DNA of 64,000 bases from Macellibacteroides fermentans (GCF_013409575.1 NZ_JACCCY010000001.1:864501-928500), one strand, 5' to 3'; positions 9,908 to 19,244 are shown, counted from the stretch's first letter. The notes: generated by a model not told the origin, from the letters alone. A program made the numbers and translations.

Positions 9908-11389
9908 ATGAAAAAGAATTTAGCATTTATTATTTTACTTGTTTCTGTTCTATTTTCCGCTTGCGAAGATAACAGGATGGAGGGAATGATGGATGACCAG
10001 TTTTATCTTCTGAAAAATGGTGATTACATTTTGAAAGCCTACCGGCAGAAGAGTCTGGTTGATTTCGAAGTTTCAATATACAAAAGTGGGATGGGCACAG
10101 CCAGCGGAGAGGTAACCTTTGTGGCCGACGAAAGCGTGCTGAGCAATTACAATACAGCCAACGGGGTTTCATACAAACAGTTGCCGGCGGATTGCTATAC
10201 GATAGACAACAGCACGGTTCAGTTCGACCCCGAAACCGTAAGCAAGAAAGTAAAGATCACCCTGGATGTTAAAAAGGTGGAAAGCCTGCAAGGCATCGGA
10301 AACAAGCAATATGCCATTCCGCTCAAGATATCAACTACCAGCGGCATATCTGTTGTTGCAGACAAGTCGGAGCTTATCTTAATTCCTGAAATCAGCGGCG
10401 GAATCAGACCGAACAGCGAAAAGTTGCTTTGGTCCAAGTCGTTAACCGAGATGGGCATCAGCGGAACCGACCATTTTACGGCCAGCTTTGCTGTAACCTC
10501 TTCCTACTTATTTGTAAACTCCCGTAATGCCGACCTCAAGTATTTCAATAAGCTTACCGGCGAATACGTTGGAACAATCGCATTACCGTTTAAGGGCAGT
10601 CTGGCCAACTTCACCATTGCCAACGACGATAAAGACAACCTGCTGATTACCAATCTCCGAAACAAGAACGACGGGAATCCATACCAGCAGCTTATCTACC
10701 GAATTACGGGAACCGGAGATCCGGTTGAATATATCAACTCGTCTCATATCTATCCTAACGGTCGGAAATTATCCATCAAGGGAGATCTGGATGGAGATGC
10801 GTTAATTGTATCCACTATCGAGAATTCATCCAAATTCCTCTACTGGACAGTCAGAAACGGTCAGCTTGTTTCGCAGGATCCGCAGGTATTCGAAACCCAA
10901 CCGGGCACTATCGCATGGAACCTGTTTGGCGATGCCATGCCGCGGGGAACAGATATCTCCAACGGATTCTTCATTGCGGGCTATGGTACTTTACCGGGAT
11001 TGGGCTATTTTGACAATCAGGGGAATATGGTATCGAAATACGACCTGAAGAATGGAGAGCTGGATCCGGCTGCAGGATTCTCAACCCAGGCACTTGACCT
11101 AACCACCTTTAATGCCGCCACTTATCTGGCTGTGGGAACTGTGGAAGGAAGCATGTATATGAACGGCCGTCTGCTGGACGTAACCTCTCCCCAAAACTTA
11201 AGTCTCAATCCACTGGATTCTTACCTGCTGGCTTTCCGGTTAAACAAATTCGGATGCAACAACAATGCGAATATGACCGGCGATATCCATGTGAAGACTT
11301 CGGGCGACGGACAAACAATGGAGATGTACGTACTGGGTACCAACGGCAGTATTGTAGCTACTCAGTTTGACTGCAAATCGGAAGAATAA
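9908..11389 (+). CDS. DUF1735-containing surface lipoprotein (probable glycan-binding protein)
   Basis: A 493-residue lipoprotein (lipobox FSAC, Cys19). The N-terminal third (about 45-160) resembles the DUF1735/BT_3987-like immunoglobulin-type domain found in the third position of many Sus-like loci: it contains the GEVTFVADES...YNTANG segment. The remaining part (about 175-490) is beta-rich and carries WD/propeller-like repeats such as SYLFVNSRNADLKYFNK. No catalytic motif was recognised, so a surface glycan-binding role is the inference. It follows susD by 62 nt and precedes an oxidoreductase by 3 nt. Confidence 0.75.
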   Translation: MKKNLAFIILLVSVLFSACEDNRMEGMMDDQFYLLKNGDYILKAYRQKSLVDFEVSIYKSGMGTASGEVTFVADESVLSNYNTANGVSYKQLPADCYTIDNSTVQFDPETVSKKVKITLDVKKVESLQGIGNKQYAIPLKISTTSGISVVADKSELILIPEISGGIRPNSEKLLWSKSLTEMGISGTDHFTASFAVTSSYLFVNSRNADLKYFNKLTGEYVGTIALPFKGSLANFTIANDDKDNLLITNLRNKNDGNPYQQLIYRITGTGDPVEYINSSHIYPNGRKLSIKGDLDGDALIVSTIENSSKFLYWTVRNGQLVSQDPQVFETQPGTIAWNLFGDAMPRGTDISNGFFIAGYGTLPGLGYFDNQGNMVSKYDLKNGELDPAAGFSTQALDLTTFNAATYLAVGTVEGSMYMNGRLLDVTSPQNLSLNPLDSYLLAFRLNKFGCNNNANMTGDIHVKTSGDGQTMEMYVLGTNGSIVATQFDCKSEE

Positions 11390-11392
11390 CAA

Positions 11393-12742
11393 ATGAAAAC
11401 GAGCAGAAGAATATTTATCAAGCAAGCACTGGCCGGAAGCACTTTATTGGCTTCCGGTCAATGGCTTCATGCCGGCAGACAGACTTCTGTCCTGCAGGAA
11501 ACGGCCGCTGCACCTTCTGTTATCCGCCTTGCCCTGATAGGTAAAGGAGGCATGGGAACCGCCGATACCAATACGGCACTTATGGTTGAAGGTGTAAAGC
11601 TTACTGCTGTTTGCGATCTGTACGACAAAAGGCTGGAGGATGCCAAAAGAAGTTGGGGCGACAATCTGTTCACCACCAAAGATTATAAAGAGATCTTGAA
11701 AAGAGACGATGTGGATGTTGTAATTGTTGCCACGCCCGACCACTGGCATCAACCCATCTCCATCGAAGCGATGAAAGCCGGCAAACACGTTTATTGCGAG
11801 AAGCCGGTGGTACACAAGGTGGAGGAGATTAAAGAACTGGTTGCCACACAGCAGCAGACCGGATGCTACTTCCAGCCCGGAAGTCAGGGAATGGCCTCTC
11901 TTGGAAACCGGAAGGCCCGTCAACTTGTTTTATCCGGACTCATCGGAAAGGTAAACAGTATCGAAGCCAAATTTACAGCCGTACCTACCGAGCCGGGAAA
12001 ATACTCAATTCCTGCCGATGCAAGCGAAAAGACCATTTGGTGGGAACGTTTTTTGGGCAATGCACCCAAACATCCGTTCCAACCTCAGCGATTCTTCTAT
12101 TGGCGCAACTGGAAAGAGTATGGAACCGGTATTGCCGGCGATTTATTTGTACATGTTTTAGCCAGTATAAATTTCATTACCGACTCCAACGGTCCGGATA
12201 AAATTTACACCACCGGAGGCATCTACCACTATACAGACGGCTACAGGGATACGCCGGACATTATGATGGGATATTTCGACTATCCGGATAAAAACAATGT
12301 GGGAGCCTTCACCTTGTCGTTGTCGGCCAACTATGTGGATGCCTTTTCCAAGGAATGGGGCAGCACCTATTTCAAAATAACAGGCAACAAAGGGATGCTG
12401 GAGGTTGGCTGGGACAAAGTAGTACTGCACACCATTAAGGATGCGGACCTTCAGGCAATTGAAGAGCTGCCTGCCATCGGACAGGGAATAGACCAGGCTA
12501 AAGCCGAAACAGCCAATAAGGTGGTATTCCAGACAGAAAACGGATACAAAGGCGGGCACTACGACCATTTCAATAACTTCTTTAAGGCAATACGTACCAA
12601 AAGCCAGCTTACAGCCGATGTAATGTTTGCGGTTCAGTCTGCCGCCCCTGCGTTATTAAGTTATAAAAGTTATCAAAGCGGACTTCCGGTTTACTGGGAT
12701 TCCGAGAAATTGAAAATCAGCAAAAACAGAAAGAGAAGATGA
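11393..12742 (+). CDS. Gfo/Idh/MocA-family oxidoreductase with Tat-type signal
   Basis: A 449-residue NAD(P)-dependent sugar dehydrogenase-like protein. The N-terminus has a twin-arginine motif (TSRRIFIKQA) and a hydrophobic stretch, indicating export in folded form. The nucleotide-binding loop LIGKGGMG is at 48-55 and the EKP motif at 136-138. Three nucleotides after the DUF1735 gene and overlapping the DUF1080 gene by 4 nt (ATGA), so translationally coupled to it. In other Bacteroides loci this pair oxidises a glycoside at C3 and then cleaves the 3-keto glycoside; the same role is inferred here. Confidence 0.9.
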   Translation: MKTSRRIFIKQALAGSTLLASGQWLHAGRQTSVLQETAAAPSVIRLALIGKGGMGTADTNTALMVEGVKLTAVCDLYDKRLEDAKRSWGDNLFTTKDYKEILKRDDVDVVIVATPDHWHQPISIEAMKAGKHVYCEKPVVHKVEEIKELVATQQQTGCYFQPGSQGMASLGNRKARQLVLSGLIGKVNSIEAKFTAVPTEPGKYSIPADASEKTIWWERFLGNAPKHPFQPQRFFYWRNWKEYGTGIAGDLFVHVLASINFITDSNGPDKIYTTGGIYHYTDGYRDTPDIMMGYFDYPDKNNVGAFTLSLSANYVDAFSKEWGSTYFKITGNKGMLEVGWDKVVLHTIKDADLQAIEELPAIGQGIDQAKAETANKVVFQTENGYKGGHYDHFNNFFKAIRTKSQLTADVMFAVQSAAPALLSYKSYQSGLPVYWDSEKLKISKNRKRR

Positions 12743-13437
12743 AGTACAACGTGACATTAAATTGGATCTTGTTTTTTCTCATTGCATGCACGGTGCAGGT
12801 ACAAAGTCGGGACAAAACGGATGAGAACAAGATTTTCAAACTGAGCAAATCCGAGAAAAAAGAAAATTTCAGATTTCTCTTTGACGGATCTTCCATGGAT
12901 AACTGGGTGGGCAACAAAACCGAATATGTATTGGAAGACGGATGCATTGTTATGCGACCTCAACAAAACATAGGAGGCAACCTGTACACCAAAGATTCCT
13001 TTGATAATTTTGTTTTACGCTTCGAATTCATGCTCACCCCCGAGGCCAACAACGGTCTGGGTATCCGTCACCAAACGATGGACGATAAGAACTATCAGGG
13101 AATGGAGCTGCAAATATTAGATAACGAAGCACCGGTGTATGCCGACTTAAAACCCTATCAATATCATGGTTCGCTGTACGGATATGCACCTGCCAAGCGC
13201 GGATTTTTGAAAAAGACCGGCGAATGGAATCAGCAGGAGGTTATAGCCGATGGATCCCGGATTAAAATTACACTCAACGGAGAAGTGATATTAGACACAG
13301 ACATCAATGAGGTAACCAAAGATATCCCGGCAGAGAAAATTCAAAAAGGTTTGCTTAACAAGAACGGCCGTATCGCATTTCTTGGACACGGGTCGGTTGT
13401 GAAATTCAGAAACATCCGTATAAAAGAAATCCGTTAG
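12739..13437 (+). CDS. DUF1080 protein, probable 3-keto-glycoside hydrolase/lyase
   Basis: A 232-residue exported protein: hydrophobic signal at about 8-22, then one jelly-roll DUF1080 domain (FRFLFDGSSMDNW near 46-58; the C-terminal GHGSVVKFRNIRIKEI is characteristic). DUF1080 proteins of Bacteroides have been shown to cleave 3-keto glycosides. Start codon overlaps the stop of the oxidoreductase, which implies equal synthesis and consecutive action. It is the last gene of the operon; a strong terminator follows. Confidence 0.85.
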   Translation: MKYNVTLNWILFFLIACTVQVQSRDKTDENKIFKLSKSEKKENFRFLFDGSSMDNWVGNKTEYVLEDGCIVMRPQQNIGGNLYTKDSFDNFVLRFEFMLTPEANNGLGIRHQTMDDKNYQGMELQILDNEAPVYADLKPYQYHGSLYGYAPAKRGFLKKTGEWNQQEVIADGSRIKITLNGEVILDTDINEVTKDIPAEKIQKGLLNKNGRIAFLGHGSVVKFRNIRIKEIR

Positions 13438-13445
13438 TTATAATA

Positions 13446-13489
13446 AATTACACTACGATTATGGAATCATCCACTGTCGTAGTGTAATT
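13446..13489 (+). terminator. Terminator of the utilization operon
   Basis: A 13-bp perfect inverted repeat (13446-13458 with 13477-13489, core TTACACTACGA) and an 18-nt loop, followed by TTT, directly after the DUF1080 stop codon. Confidence 0.75.
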
Positions 13490-13568
13490 ATTTCTCTGCA
13501 TGAACTTATAATTTCAACTATTAGATATCTTTTTTGATTAAAAATGATAAAAAAAAGCGCTATACTTA

Positions 13569-13599
13569 TTGTAATTATGCGGACAACAAGCTATCTTTG
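13569..13599 (+). promoter_or_regulatory. Promoter of the 110-residue hypothetical gene
   Basis: TTG (13569-13571), 20 nt, TATCTTTG (13592-13599), 48 nt before the start codon at 13648. Confidence 0.6.
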
Positions 13600-13647
13600 C
13601 ACTATTAAATAAACCTGTTGACTCCAATGGATTTAGCTTGTTAAATT

Positions 13648-13980
13648 ATGAAAATACAACACTCACTTTTAGTATCGGTATTTGTTATCATTGCAATCGG
13701 AACGCTATTTATGTCTATTGTAAAAAAAGAGACCAAGAAAGGGATACTCTCGGAAGTTACAATGGTCGCAAATAATAAAATAGTTTTACGTTTTGATAAC
13801 GACAGCTCCCTTTATTACGTTAACATTTACGAAGAGCAAATCAATGTTTCGAAATTTAATTCTCAATACATTGGGAAACCCCTCGAGATTAAGTACAACA
13901 AACCTATTTTTTTCGACTCAAACAATTATCCTGTAATTTGTGTCAAGGCCGATTCTAAAACTCTTTTTTCAATCGACTAA
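13648..13980 (+). CDS. Small membrane-anchored hypothetical protein
   Basis: 110 residues, not recognised. One hydrophobic segment at about 7-25 (LLVSVFVIIAIGTLFMSIV) followed by lysines, which suggests an uncleaved inner-membrane anchor with the remaining ~80 residues outside the cytoplasm. The soluble part is beta-rich and resembles a small OB-like barrel in pattern only (VTMVANNKIVLRF; EQINVSKFNSQYIGKPLEIKYN). A clear promoter lies upstream. No functional partner; the gene downstream is an IS element. Confidence 0.6.
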   Translation: MKIQHSLLVSVFVIIAIGTLFMSIVKKETKKGILSEVTMVANNKIVLRFDNDSSLYYVNIYEEQINVSKFNSQYIGKPLEIKYNKPIFFDSNNYPVICVKADSKTLFSID

Positions 13981-14423
13981 ATAATAGTGTAATAAAGTAA
14001 TAGGAAACAATGGCCTGCAAAGCAAGTCATTGGCATTGGTGTGTCGTTATTTAAAGTCAGAAACCTGTCCAGCTTGAATTAATTGCGAAAACATCTGTCA
14101 TCCCTCATTTTTAGCCTCACATCCCTTTATTGAAGCGGCTTCTGAGAATGACAGATGCCTGTGACAGATCCTTTCCATGTGTCATCTGTCAGCAAATTAT
14201 CATACGGGAACAGCACCAGGTCTTTCACTCCCTCCTCCCCTTGTGCTGAATGAGCTTCGGATTCAATCCTCCAACTCAAATCAGAAATATATAAACTACT
14301 CTCACAATTGGATATTCCGAACACCCGTCGTTAATTTTCTCTGCAAACGCTTGCAATATTTCCTGCCTAATCACAATTACCGATACTTAAGAGAATAAAT
14401 CTTTTTATCCGGCATTTAAATAC
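13981..14423. other. Intergenic stretch without a convincing gene
   Basis: 443 nt between the hypothetical gene and the IS66 insertion point. No coding frame is credible. It contains a cluster of inverted TGACAGAT motifs (listed separately). In the ancestor, this stretch continued directly into the sequence now at 19318. Confidence 0.6.
14093..14191. repeat. Cluster of four TGACAGAT motifs in alternating orientation
   Basis: The octamer occurs as ATCTGTCA at 14093-14100 and 14184-14191 and as TGACAGAT at 14149-14156 and 14162-14169. The outer copies are inverted with respect to the inner ones, so the region can fold into nested hairpins, or could bind a protein. Function unknown. Confidence 0.5.
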
Positions 14424-14431
14424 TTAGGCTT
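14424..14431. repeat. 8-bp target duplication, left copy (TTAGGCTT)
   Basis: TTAGGCTT immediately before the left end of the first IS66 copy; identical copies lie between the two elements and after the second. Eight base pairs is the usual IS66-family target duplication. Confidence 0.9.
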
Positions 14432-14505
14432 GTAAGTATTCGGTGTAGTACGTGTGCTAAAATAGTATTATTCTATTTATAGCTTTAGCAAGATAATTTT
14501 TTAGA

Positions 14506-16248
14506 TTACTTTTTCCAGTTATGAGGTAATAGTTCCTTGTAATTTTTGGGATCACAGTTTTGTACCCTGGTCAGGCAATCCATTAACCAGTGTGTTGGGT
14601 TTACGTTGTTTTCTTTACATGCACCCAGTAAAGAGAAAAATATAGCAGCGGTATGTGCCGCATCGTGTGATCCGGAGAAGAGGCAATTTTTCCGGCTCAG
14701 GGTAATTGGGCGTATAGCACGCTCCACAGCGTTGTTGTCAATAGCCAATTCGGCATCATTGACATAATGAGATAGCTGTTCAAAGCGGGTATACATATAA
14801 CGTATTGCCTTATCAAGTGGAGAGTCAGGGGGTGTTTTCAGCAGGTTTTCTGTTGTCCAGACTTCCAGCCCTTTAATTATCGGGTACGCATTTTCCTTCC
14901 TCAAGTTGGTTGCCTGGGCATTTGTTAGTTCTTTTTTCCGTATTTCGTCTTCCACGGCATAAAGTTTTCCAATTTCATCAAGCACATAACGTGCCGATGG
15001 CGGATCATAGCTTTCGGCTTCGACAAACTTTCGCCGGACATGGGCCCAGCAGCACAGATGTATCTTCCCTTCCAGCTTGTCGAAAACATCATAGACTGCA
15101 TAACCATCACTTTGTACGATCTCGGTTTTTCCGCTTAACAGTGTACCTAACGCTGAAGAGCTACGGCCCGGGTGGTATTCAATATATGGACTTTTGCAAT
15201 GGGGCAGATAAAAAACCCACATATACCCCTGATGCAACGATCCGGGTTTCTCTGATTCCAACACCTTATGAGGAGTTTCATCAGCCTGCACGTAACGACT
15301 CGCTTTCAGCGTCTCACGCAGTTCATTATATATAGGCTCTATACATTGGGCGGTCGCAGTCATCCAGTTGCTGACCGTAGAAGCCGACAAGTGAACCCCT
15401 TCGCGTGAAAATATCTCTATCTGACGGTTTAGTGGAAGATGGTCTGCATACTTAGATACGGCGATATGGGTCAACGCGCTCTCCGATGCATTGCTCCGGG
15501 GATAGGCCATTGTAGGAAGGGGAGCTATTACAATACTTCCATCAGGGAGTTTGTAGCGCGGGCGTACCAATTGCTCCACATACAACTTGCGCGGCTGAAC
15601 AGCATAACGCTCGGTAACCTCTTCACCCATTCTGATCGCTCCGCTCAGATCAACCGATGGCTCCAGAACTTTGCTGATGCGTGGAAGTTCTGAAGGAATA
15701 GGTTTGCGTGCATGCGAGATCTTTTTCTCCTTGAAGCTTTTACGAAAACGGGAATATTCTTTGTCCTTTTCTATCTCTTTCTGTTCTTTCTGCTTCTCCT
15801 GTTCTATATTCACATTTTGTGGAGACTGAACAAAGCAGATGCTTAATTGGGAAGGATCCAGAGGAAGCCGTCGTTTTTCACTGGAGCTTCCCCAGCAGAA
15901 ACGATTCAAACAGACCAGCTTCCAGCGCAGGCGGTCAATCTCTTCCTGCGCTTCTATAAGTTCAAGTTTACTTTCAAAGGCCTCTTGCTTCTTCTCATAG
16001 ATCTCTTGTTCTTTCGCAAGAATCTCTTGTTTCTTATCAAGGATCTCTTGTTCCTTCGCCCGGATAGTTTGCTCATTCTCTAAGATCTTTTGCACATACT
16101 CCAGATCCTTCTGTTCACTCAAACGAAGCCTGTCCAACAGGCCTTGATACTCCTCTAAAGAGAGTGTTACAGACAAGGGAGGAAGAGTTTGTATCTGATC
16201 TTTTTTCATGCCACAAAGATATGTAAAAACAATGGTTTTAACAAGCAA
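14506..16248 (-). CDS. IS66 transposase TnpC, copy 1
   Basis: 580 residues. A long glutamate/lysine-rich coiled coil lies at about 25-105 (repeated EQEI-LDKKQEI units), a Zn-finger/linker region follows (about 190-250), and the catalytic DDE domain spans about 260-530, with QADETPH and QSDGYAVY motifs for the first two acidic residues and DNNAVERAIRP for the last. The C-terminal IS66 tail ends the protein. ATG at 16248; an internal Met at residue 14 (MKKDQIQ) may be the real start. Identical to the copy at 16949. Confidence 0.95.
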   Translation of the reverse strand: MLVKTIVFTYLCGMKKDQIQTLPPLSVTLSLEEYQGLLDRLRLSEQKDLEYVQKILENEQTIRAKEQEILDKKQEILAKEQEIYEKKQEAFESKLELIEAQEEIDRLRWKLVCLNRFCWGSSSEKRRLPLDPSQLSICFVQSPQNVNIEQEKQKEQKEIEKDKEYSRFRKSFKEKKISHARKPIPSELPRISKVLEPSVDLSGAIRMGEEVTERYAVQPRKLYVEQLVRPRYKLPDGSIVIAPLPTMAYPRSNASESALTHIAVSKYADHLPLNRQIEIFSREGVHLSASTVSNWMTATAQCIEPIYNELRETLKASRYVQADETPHKVLESEKPGSLHQGYMWVFYLPHCKSPYIEYHPGRSSSALGTLLSGKTEIVQSDGYAVYDVFDKLEGKIHLCCWAHVRRKFVEAESYDPPSARYVLDEIGKLYAVEDEIRKKELTNAQATNLRKENAYPIIKGLEVWTTENLLKTPPDSPLDKAIRYMYTRFEQLSHYVNDAELAIDNNAVERAIRPITLSRKNCLFSGSHDAAHTAAIFFSLLGACKENNVNPTHWLMDCLTRVQNCDPKNYKELLPHNWKK

Positions 16249-16279
16249 GCTATGTATTAAATCGCTTGTATAAAGCGTG

Positions 16280-16801
16280 TTACATTCTTTTTAACCGCCT
16301 TCTTTTAACCTCTCTTTTTTCAGATAACAAGCGGTTGATTTCTTGCCAGTCACTAGTCCGATAGCCCCCTGCAATTTCCTCTTTTTTAAGACGAAGCACT
16401 CCCTGCCGAAGCTGACGGTGGATGCTGATATATTCGCCGGAGAGGCTGTAGAGCAGGGTCAAAGAATGTTTATTTTTTCTTACAAACACATGACATTCTC
16501 CCTCTTTTGGATAAAATCCCCAACAACGCTTCACTTTCCCGCATAGACTGTCGATACTGTAGGTGGATCGTTCGGGCAACATGTAAAGATAATAGGACCA
16601 CTCTGGATTCAGTAATGAAAGCACACCACGGTTACGGATTAATAAATCAGCCGGTGAGCGGATACCTAAATCTTCTTTCTCAAATTTATAACGCCGACAA
16701 CCATCAAAAATAAATAATACTGAATCAAATGAATTACGTTCTGAAAGTAATGATAGTAACTTCTCATTACGGTCTGGAAAATACAATACACTATATGACA
16801 T
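16280..16801 (-). CDS. IS66 Orf2/TnpB-like protein, copy 1
   Basis: 173 residues, preceding tnpC by 31 nt in the transcribed direction. Residues about 65-145 match the TnpB pattern (SYYLYMLPERSTYSIDSL; GECHVFVRKNKHSLTLLY; RQLRQGVLRL). Typical TnpB proteins are about 115 residues; the extra ~60 N-terminal residues (SYSVLYFPDRNEKLLSLLSE...) and a basic C-terminal tail (KREVKRRRLKRM) are extensions. TnpB assists TnpC in transposition; its biochemical role is not known. Confidence 0.85.
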   Translation of the reverse strand: MSYSVLYFPDRNEKLLSLLSERNSFDSVLFIFDGCRRYKFEKEDLGIRSPADLLIRNRGVLSLLNPEWSYYLYMLPERSTYSIDSLCGKVKRCWGFYPKEGECHVFVRKNKHSLTLLYSLSGEYISIHRQLRQGVLRLKKEEIAGGYRTSDWQEINRLLSEKREVKRRRLKRM

Positions 16802-16866
16802 CTTTTTGAGGACAAAGAAACTTTATTATACTATATAATAAGACACGTACTACACCGAATAGATAC

Positions 16867-16874
16867 TTAGGCTT
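16867..16874. repeat. 8-bp target duplication, shared middle copy (TTAGGCTT)
   Basis: This single TTAGGCTT is all that separates the two IS66 copies. Confidence 0.95.
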
Positions 16875-16948
16875 GTAAGTATTCGGTGTAGTACGTGTGC
16901 TAAAATAGTATTATTCTATTTATAGCTTTAGCAAGATAATTTTTTAGA

Positions 16949-18691
16949 TTACTTTTTCCAGTTATGAGGTAATAGTTCCTTGTAATTTTTGGGATCACAG
17001 TTTTGTACCCTGGTCAGGCAATCCATTAACCAGTGTGTTGGGTTTACGTTGTTTTCTTTACATGCACCCAGTAAAGAGAAAAATATAGCAGCGGTATGTG
17101 CCGCATCGTGTGATCCGGAGAAGAGGCAATTTTTCCGGCTCAGGGTAATTGGGCGTATAGCACGCTCCACAGCGTTGTTGTCAATAGCCAATTCGGCATC
17201 ATTGACATAATGAGATAGCTGTTCAAAGCGGGTATACATATAACGTATTGCCTTATCAAGTGGAGAGTCAGGGGGTGTTTTCAGCAGGTTTTCTGTTGTC
17301 CAGACTTCCAGCCCTTTAATTATCGGGTACGCATTTTCCTTCCTCAAGTTGGTTGCCTGGGCATTTGTTAGTTCTTTTTTCCGTATTTCGTCTTCCACGG
17401 CATAAAGTTTTCCAATTTCATCAAGCACATAACGTGCCGATGGCGGATCATAGCTTTCGGCTTCGACAAACTTTCGCCGGACATGGGCCCAGCAGCACAG
17501 ATGTATCTTCCCTTCCAGCTTGTCGAAAACATCATAGACTGCATAACCATCACTTTGTACGATCTCGGTTTTTCCGCTTAACAGTGTACCTAACGCTGAA
17601 GAGCTACGGCCCGGGTGGTATTCAATATATGGACTTTTGCAATGGGGCAGATAAAAAACCCACATATACCCCTGATGCAACGATCCGGGTTTCTCTGATT
17701 CCAACACCTTATGAGGAGTTTCATCAGCCTGCACGTAACGACTCGCTTTCAGCGTCTCACGCAGTTCATTATATATAGGCTCTATACATTGGGCGGTCGC
17801 AGTCATCCAGTTGCTGACCGTAGAAGCCGACAAGTGAACCCCTTCGCGTGAAAATATCTCTATCTGACGGTTTAGTGGAAGATGGTCTGCATACTTAGAT
17901 ACGGCGATATGGGTCAACGCGCTCTCCGATGCATTGCTCCGGGGATAGGCCATTGTAGGAAGGGGAGCTATTACAATACTTCCATCAGGGAGTTTGTAGC
18001 GCGGGCGTACCAATTGCTCCACATACAACTTGCGCGGCTGAACAGCATAACGCTCGGTAACCTCTTCACCCATTCTGATCGCTCCGCTCAGATCAACCGA
18101 TGGCTCCAGAACTTTGCTGATGCGTGGAAGTTCTGAAGGAATAGGTTTGCGTGCATGCGAGATCTTTTTCTCCTTGAAGCTTTTACGAAAACGGGAATAT
18201 TCTTTGTCCTTTTCTATCTCTTTCTGTTCTTTCTGCTTCTCCTGTTCTATATTCACATTTTGTGGAGACTGAACAAAGCAGATGCTTAATTGGGAAGGAT
18301 CCAGAGGAAGCCGTCGTTTTTCACTGGAGCTTCCCCAGCAGAAACGATTCAAACAGACCAGCTTCCAGCGCAGGCGGTCAATCTCTTCCTGCGCTTCTAT
18401 AAGTTCAAGTTTACTTTCAAAGGCCTCTTGCTTCTTCTCATAGATCTCTTGTTCTTTCGCAAGAATCTCTTGTTTCTTATCAAGGATCTCTTGTTCCTTC
18501 GCCCGGATAGTTTGCTCATTCTCTAAGATCTTTTGCACATACTCCAGATCCTTCTGTTCACTCAAACGAAGCCTGTCCAACAGGCCTTGATACTCCTCTA
18601 AAGAGAGTGTTACAGACAAGGGAGGAAGAGTTTGTATCTGATCTTTTTTCATGCCACAAAGATATGTAAAAACAATGGTTTTAACAAGCAA
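16949..18691 (-). CDS. IS66 transposase TnpC, copy 2
   Basis: 580 residues, identical in sequence to the transposase at 14506-16248: N-terminal charged coiled coil, DDE catalytic domain with DNNAVERAIRP near the end. Its frame is intact, so either copy may be active; the lack of any difference points to very recent duplication. Confidence 0.95.
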   Translation of the reverse strand: MLVKTIVFTYLCGMKKDQIQTLPPLSVTLSLEEYQGLLDRLRLSEQKDLEYVQKILENEQTIRAKEQEILDKKQEILAKEQEIYEKKQEAFESKLELIEAQEEIDRLRWKLVCLNRFCWGSSSEKRRLPLDPSQLSICFVQSPQNVNIEQEKQKEQKEIEKDKEYSRFRKSFKEKKISHARKPIPSELPRISKVLEPSVDLSGAIRMGEEVTERYAVQPRKLYVEQLVRPRYKLPDGSIVIAPLPTMAYPRSNASESALTHIAVSKYADHLPLNRQIEIFSREGVHLSASTVSNWMTATAQCIEPIYNELRETLKASRYVQADETPHKVLESEKPGSLHQGYMWVFYLPHCKSPYIEYHPGRSSSALGTLLSGKTEIVQSDGYAVYDVFDKLEGKIHLCCWAHVRRKFVEAESYDPPSARYVLDEIGKLYAVEDEIRKKELTNAQATNLRKENAYPIIKGLEVWTTENLLKTPPDSPLDKAIRYMYTRFEQLSHYVNDAELAIDNNAVERAIRPITLSRKNCLFSGSHDAAHTAAIFFSLLGACKENNVNPTHWLMDCLTRVQNCDPKNYKELLPHNWKK

Positions 18692-18722
18692 GCTATGTAT
18701 TAAATCGCTTGTATAAAGCGTG

Positions 18723-19244
18723 TTACATTCTTTTTAACCGCCTTCTTTTAACCTCTCTTTTTTCAGATAACAAGCGGTTGATTTCTTGCCAGTCACTAGT
18801 CCGATAGCCCCCTGCAATTTCCTCTTTTTTAAGACGAAGCACTCCCTGCCGAAGCTGACGGTGGATGCTGATATATTCGCCGGAGAGGCTGTAGAGCAGG
18901 GTCAAAGAATGTTTATTTTTTCTTACAAACACATGACATTCTCCCTCTTTTGGATAAAATCCCCAACAACGCTTCACTTTCCCGCATAGACTGTCGATAC
19001 TGTAGGTGGATCGTTCGGGCAACATGTAAAGATAATAGGACCACTCTGGATTCAGTAATGAAAGCACACCACGGTTACGGATTAATAAATCAGCCGGTGA
19101 GCGGATACCTAAATCTTCTTTCTCAAATTTATAACGCCGACAACCATCAAAAATAAATAATACTGAATCAAATGAATTACGTTCTGAAAGTAATGATAGT
19201 AACTTCTCATTACGGTCTGGAAAATACAATACACTATATGACAT
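18723..19244 (-). CDS. IS66 Orf2/TnpB-like protein, copy 2
   Basis: 173 residues, identical to the protein at 16280-16801, including the N-terminal extension relative to usual TnpB. It lies 31 nt upstream of its tnpC in the transcribed direction. Confidence 0.85.
   Translation of the reverse strand: MSYSVLYFPDRNEKLLSLLSERNSFDSVLFIFDGCRRYKFEKEDLGIRSPADLLIRNRGVLSLLNPEWSYYLYMLPERSTYSIDSLCGKVKRCWGFYPKEGECHVFVRKNKHSLTLLYSLSGEYISIHRQLRQGVLRLKKEEIAGGYRTSDWQEINRLLSEKREVKRRRLKRM

Larger units (their letters stand above)
14432..16866 (-). mobile_element. IS66-family insertion sequence, copy 1
   Basis: 2435 bp. The left end starts GTAAGTATTCGG and the right end is its imperfect inverse (GTATCTATTCGG read on the minus strand); the shared core ATTCGGTGTAGTACGTGT gives terminal inverted repeats of about 24 bp. 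It carries a TnpB-like gene and a full-length TnpC transposase, both on the minus strand; no TnpA-like gene is seen, as in many Bacteroidota IS66 members. It looks intact and is flanked by 8-bp duplications. Confidence 0.95.

Noticed and set aside
14546-16713. Open frames antisense to the IS66 genes (repeated at 16989-19156)
   Set aside because: Mirror frames of transposase and TnpB; repeated only because the IS is duplicated.
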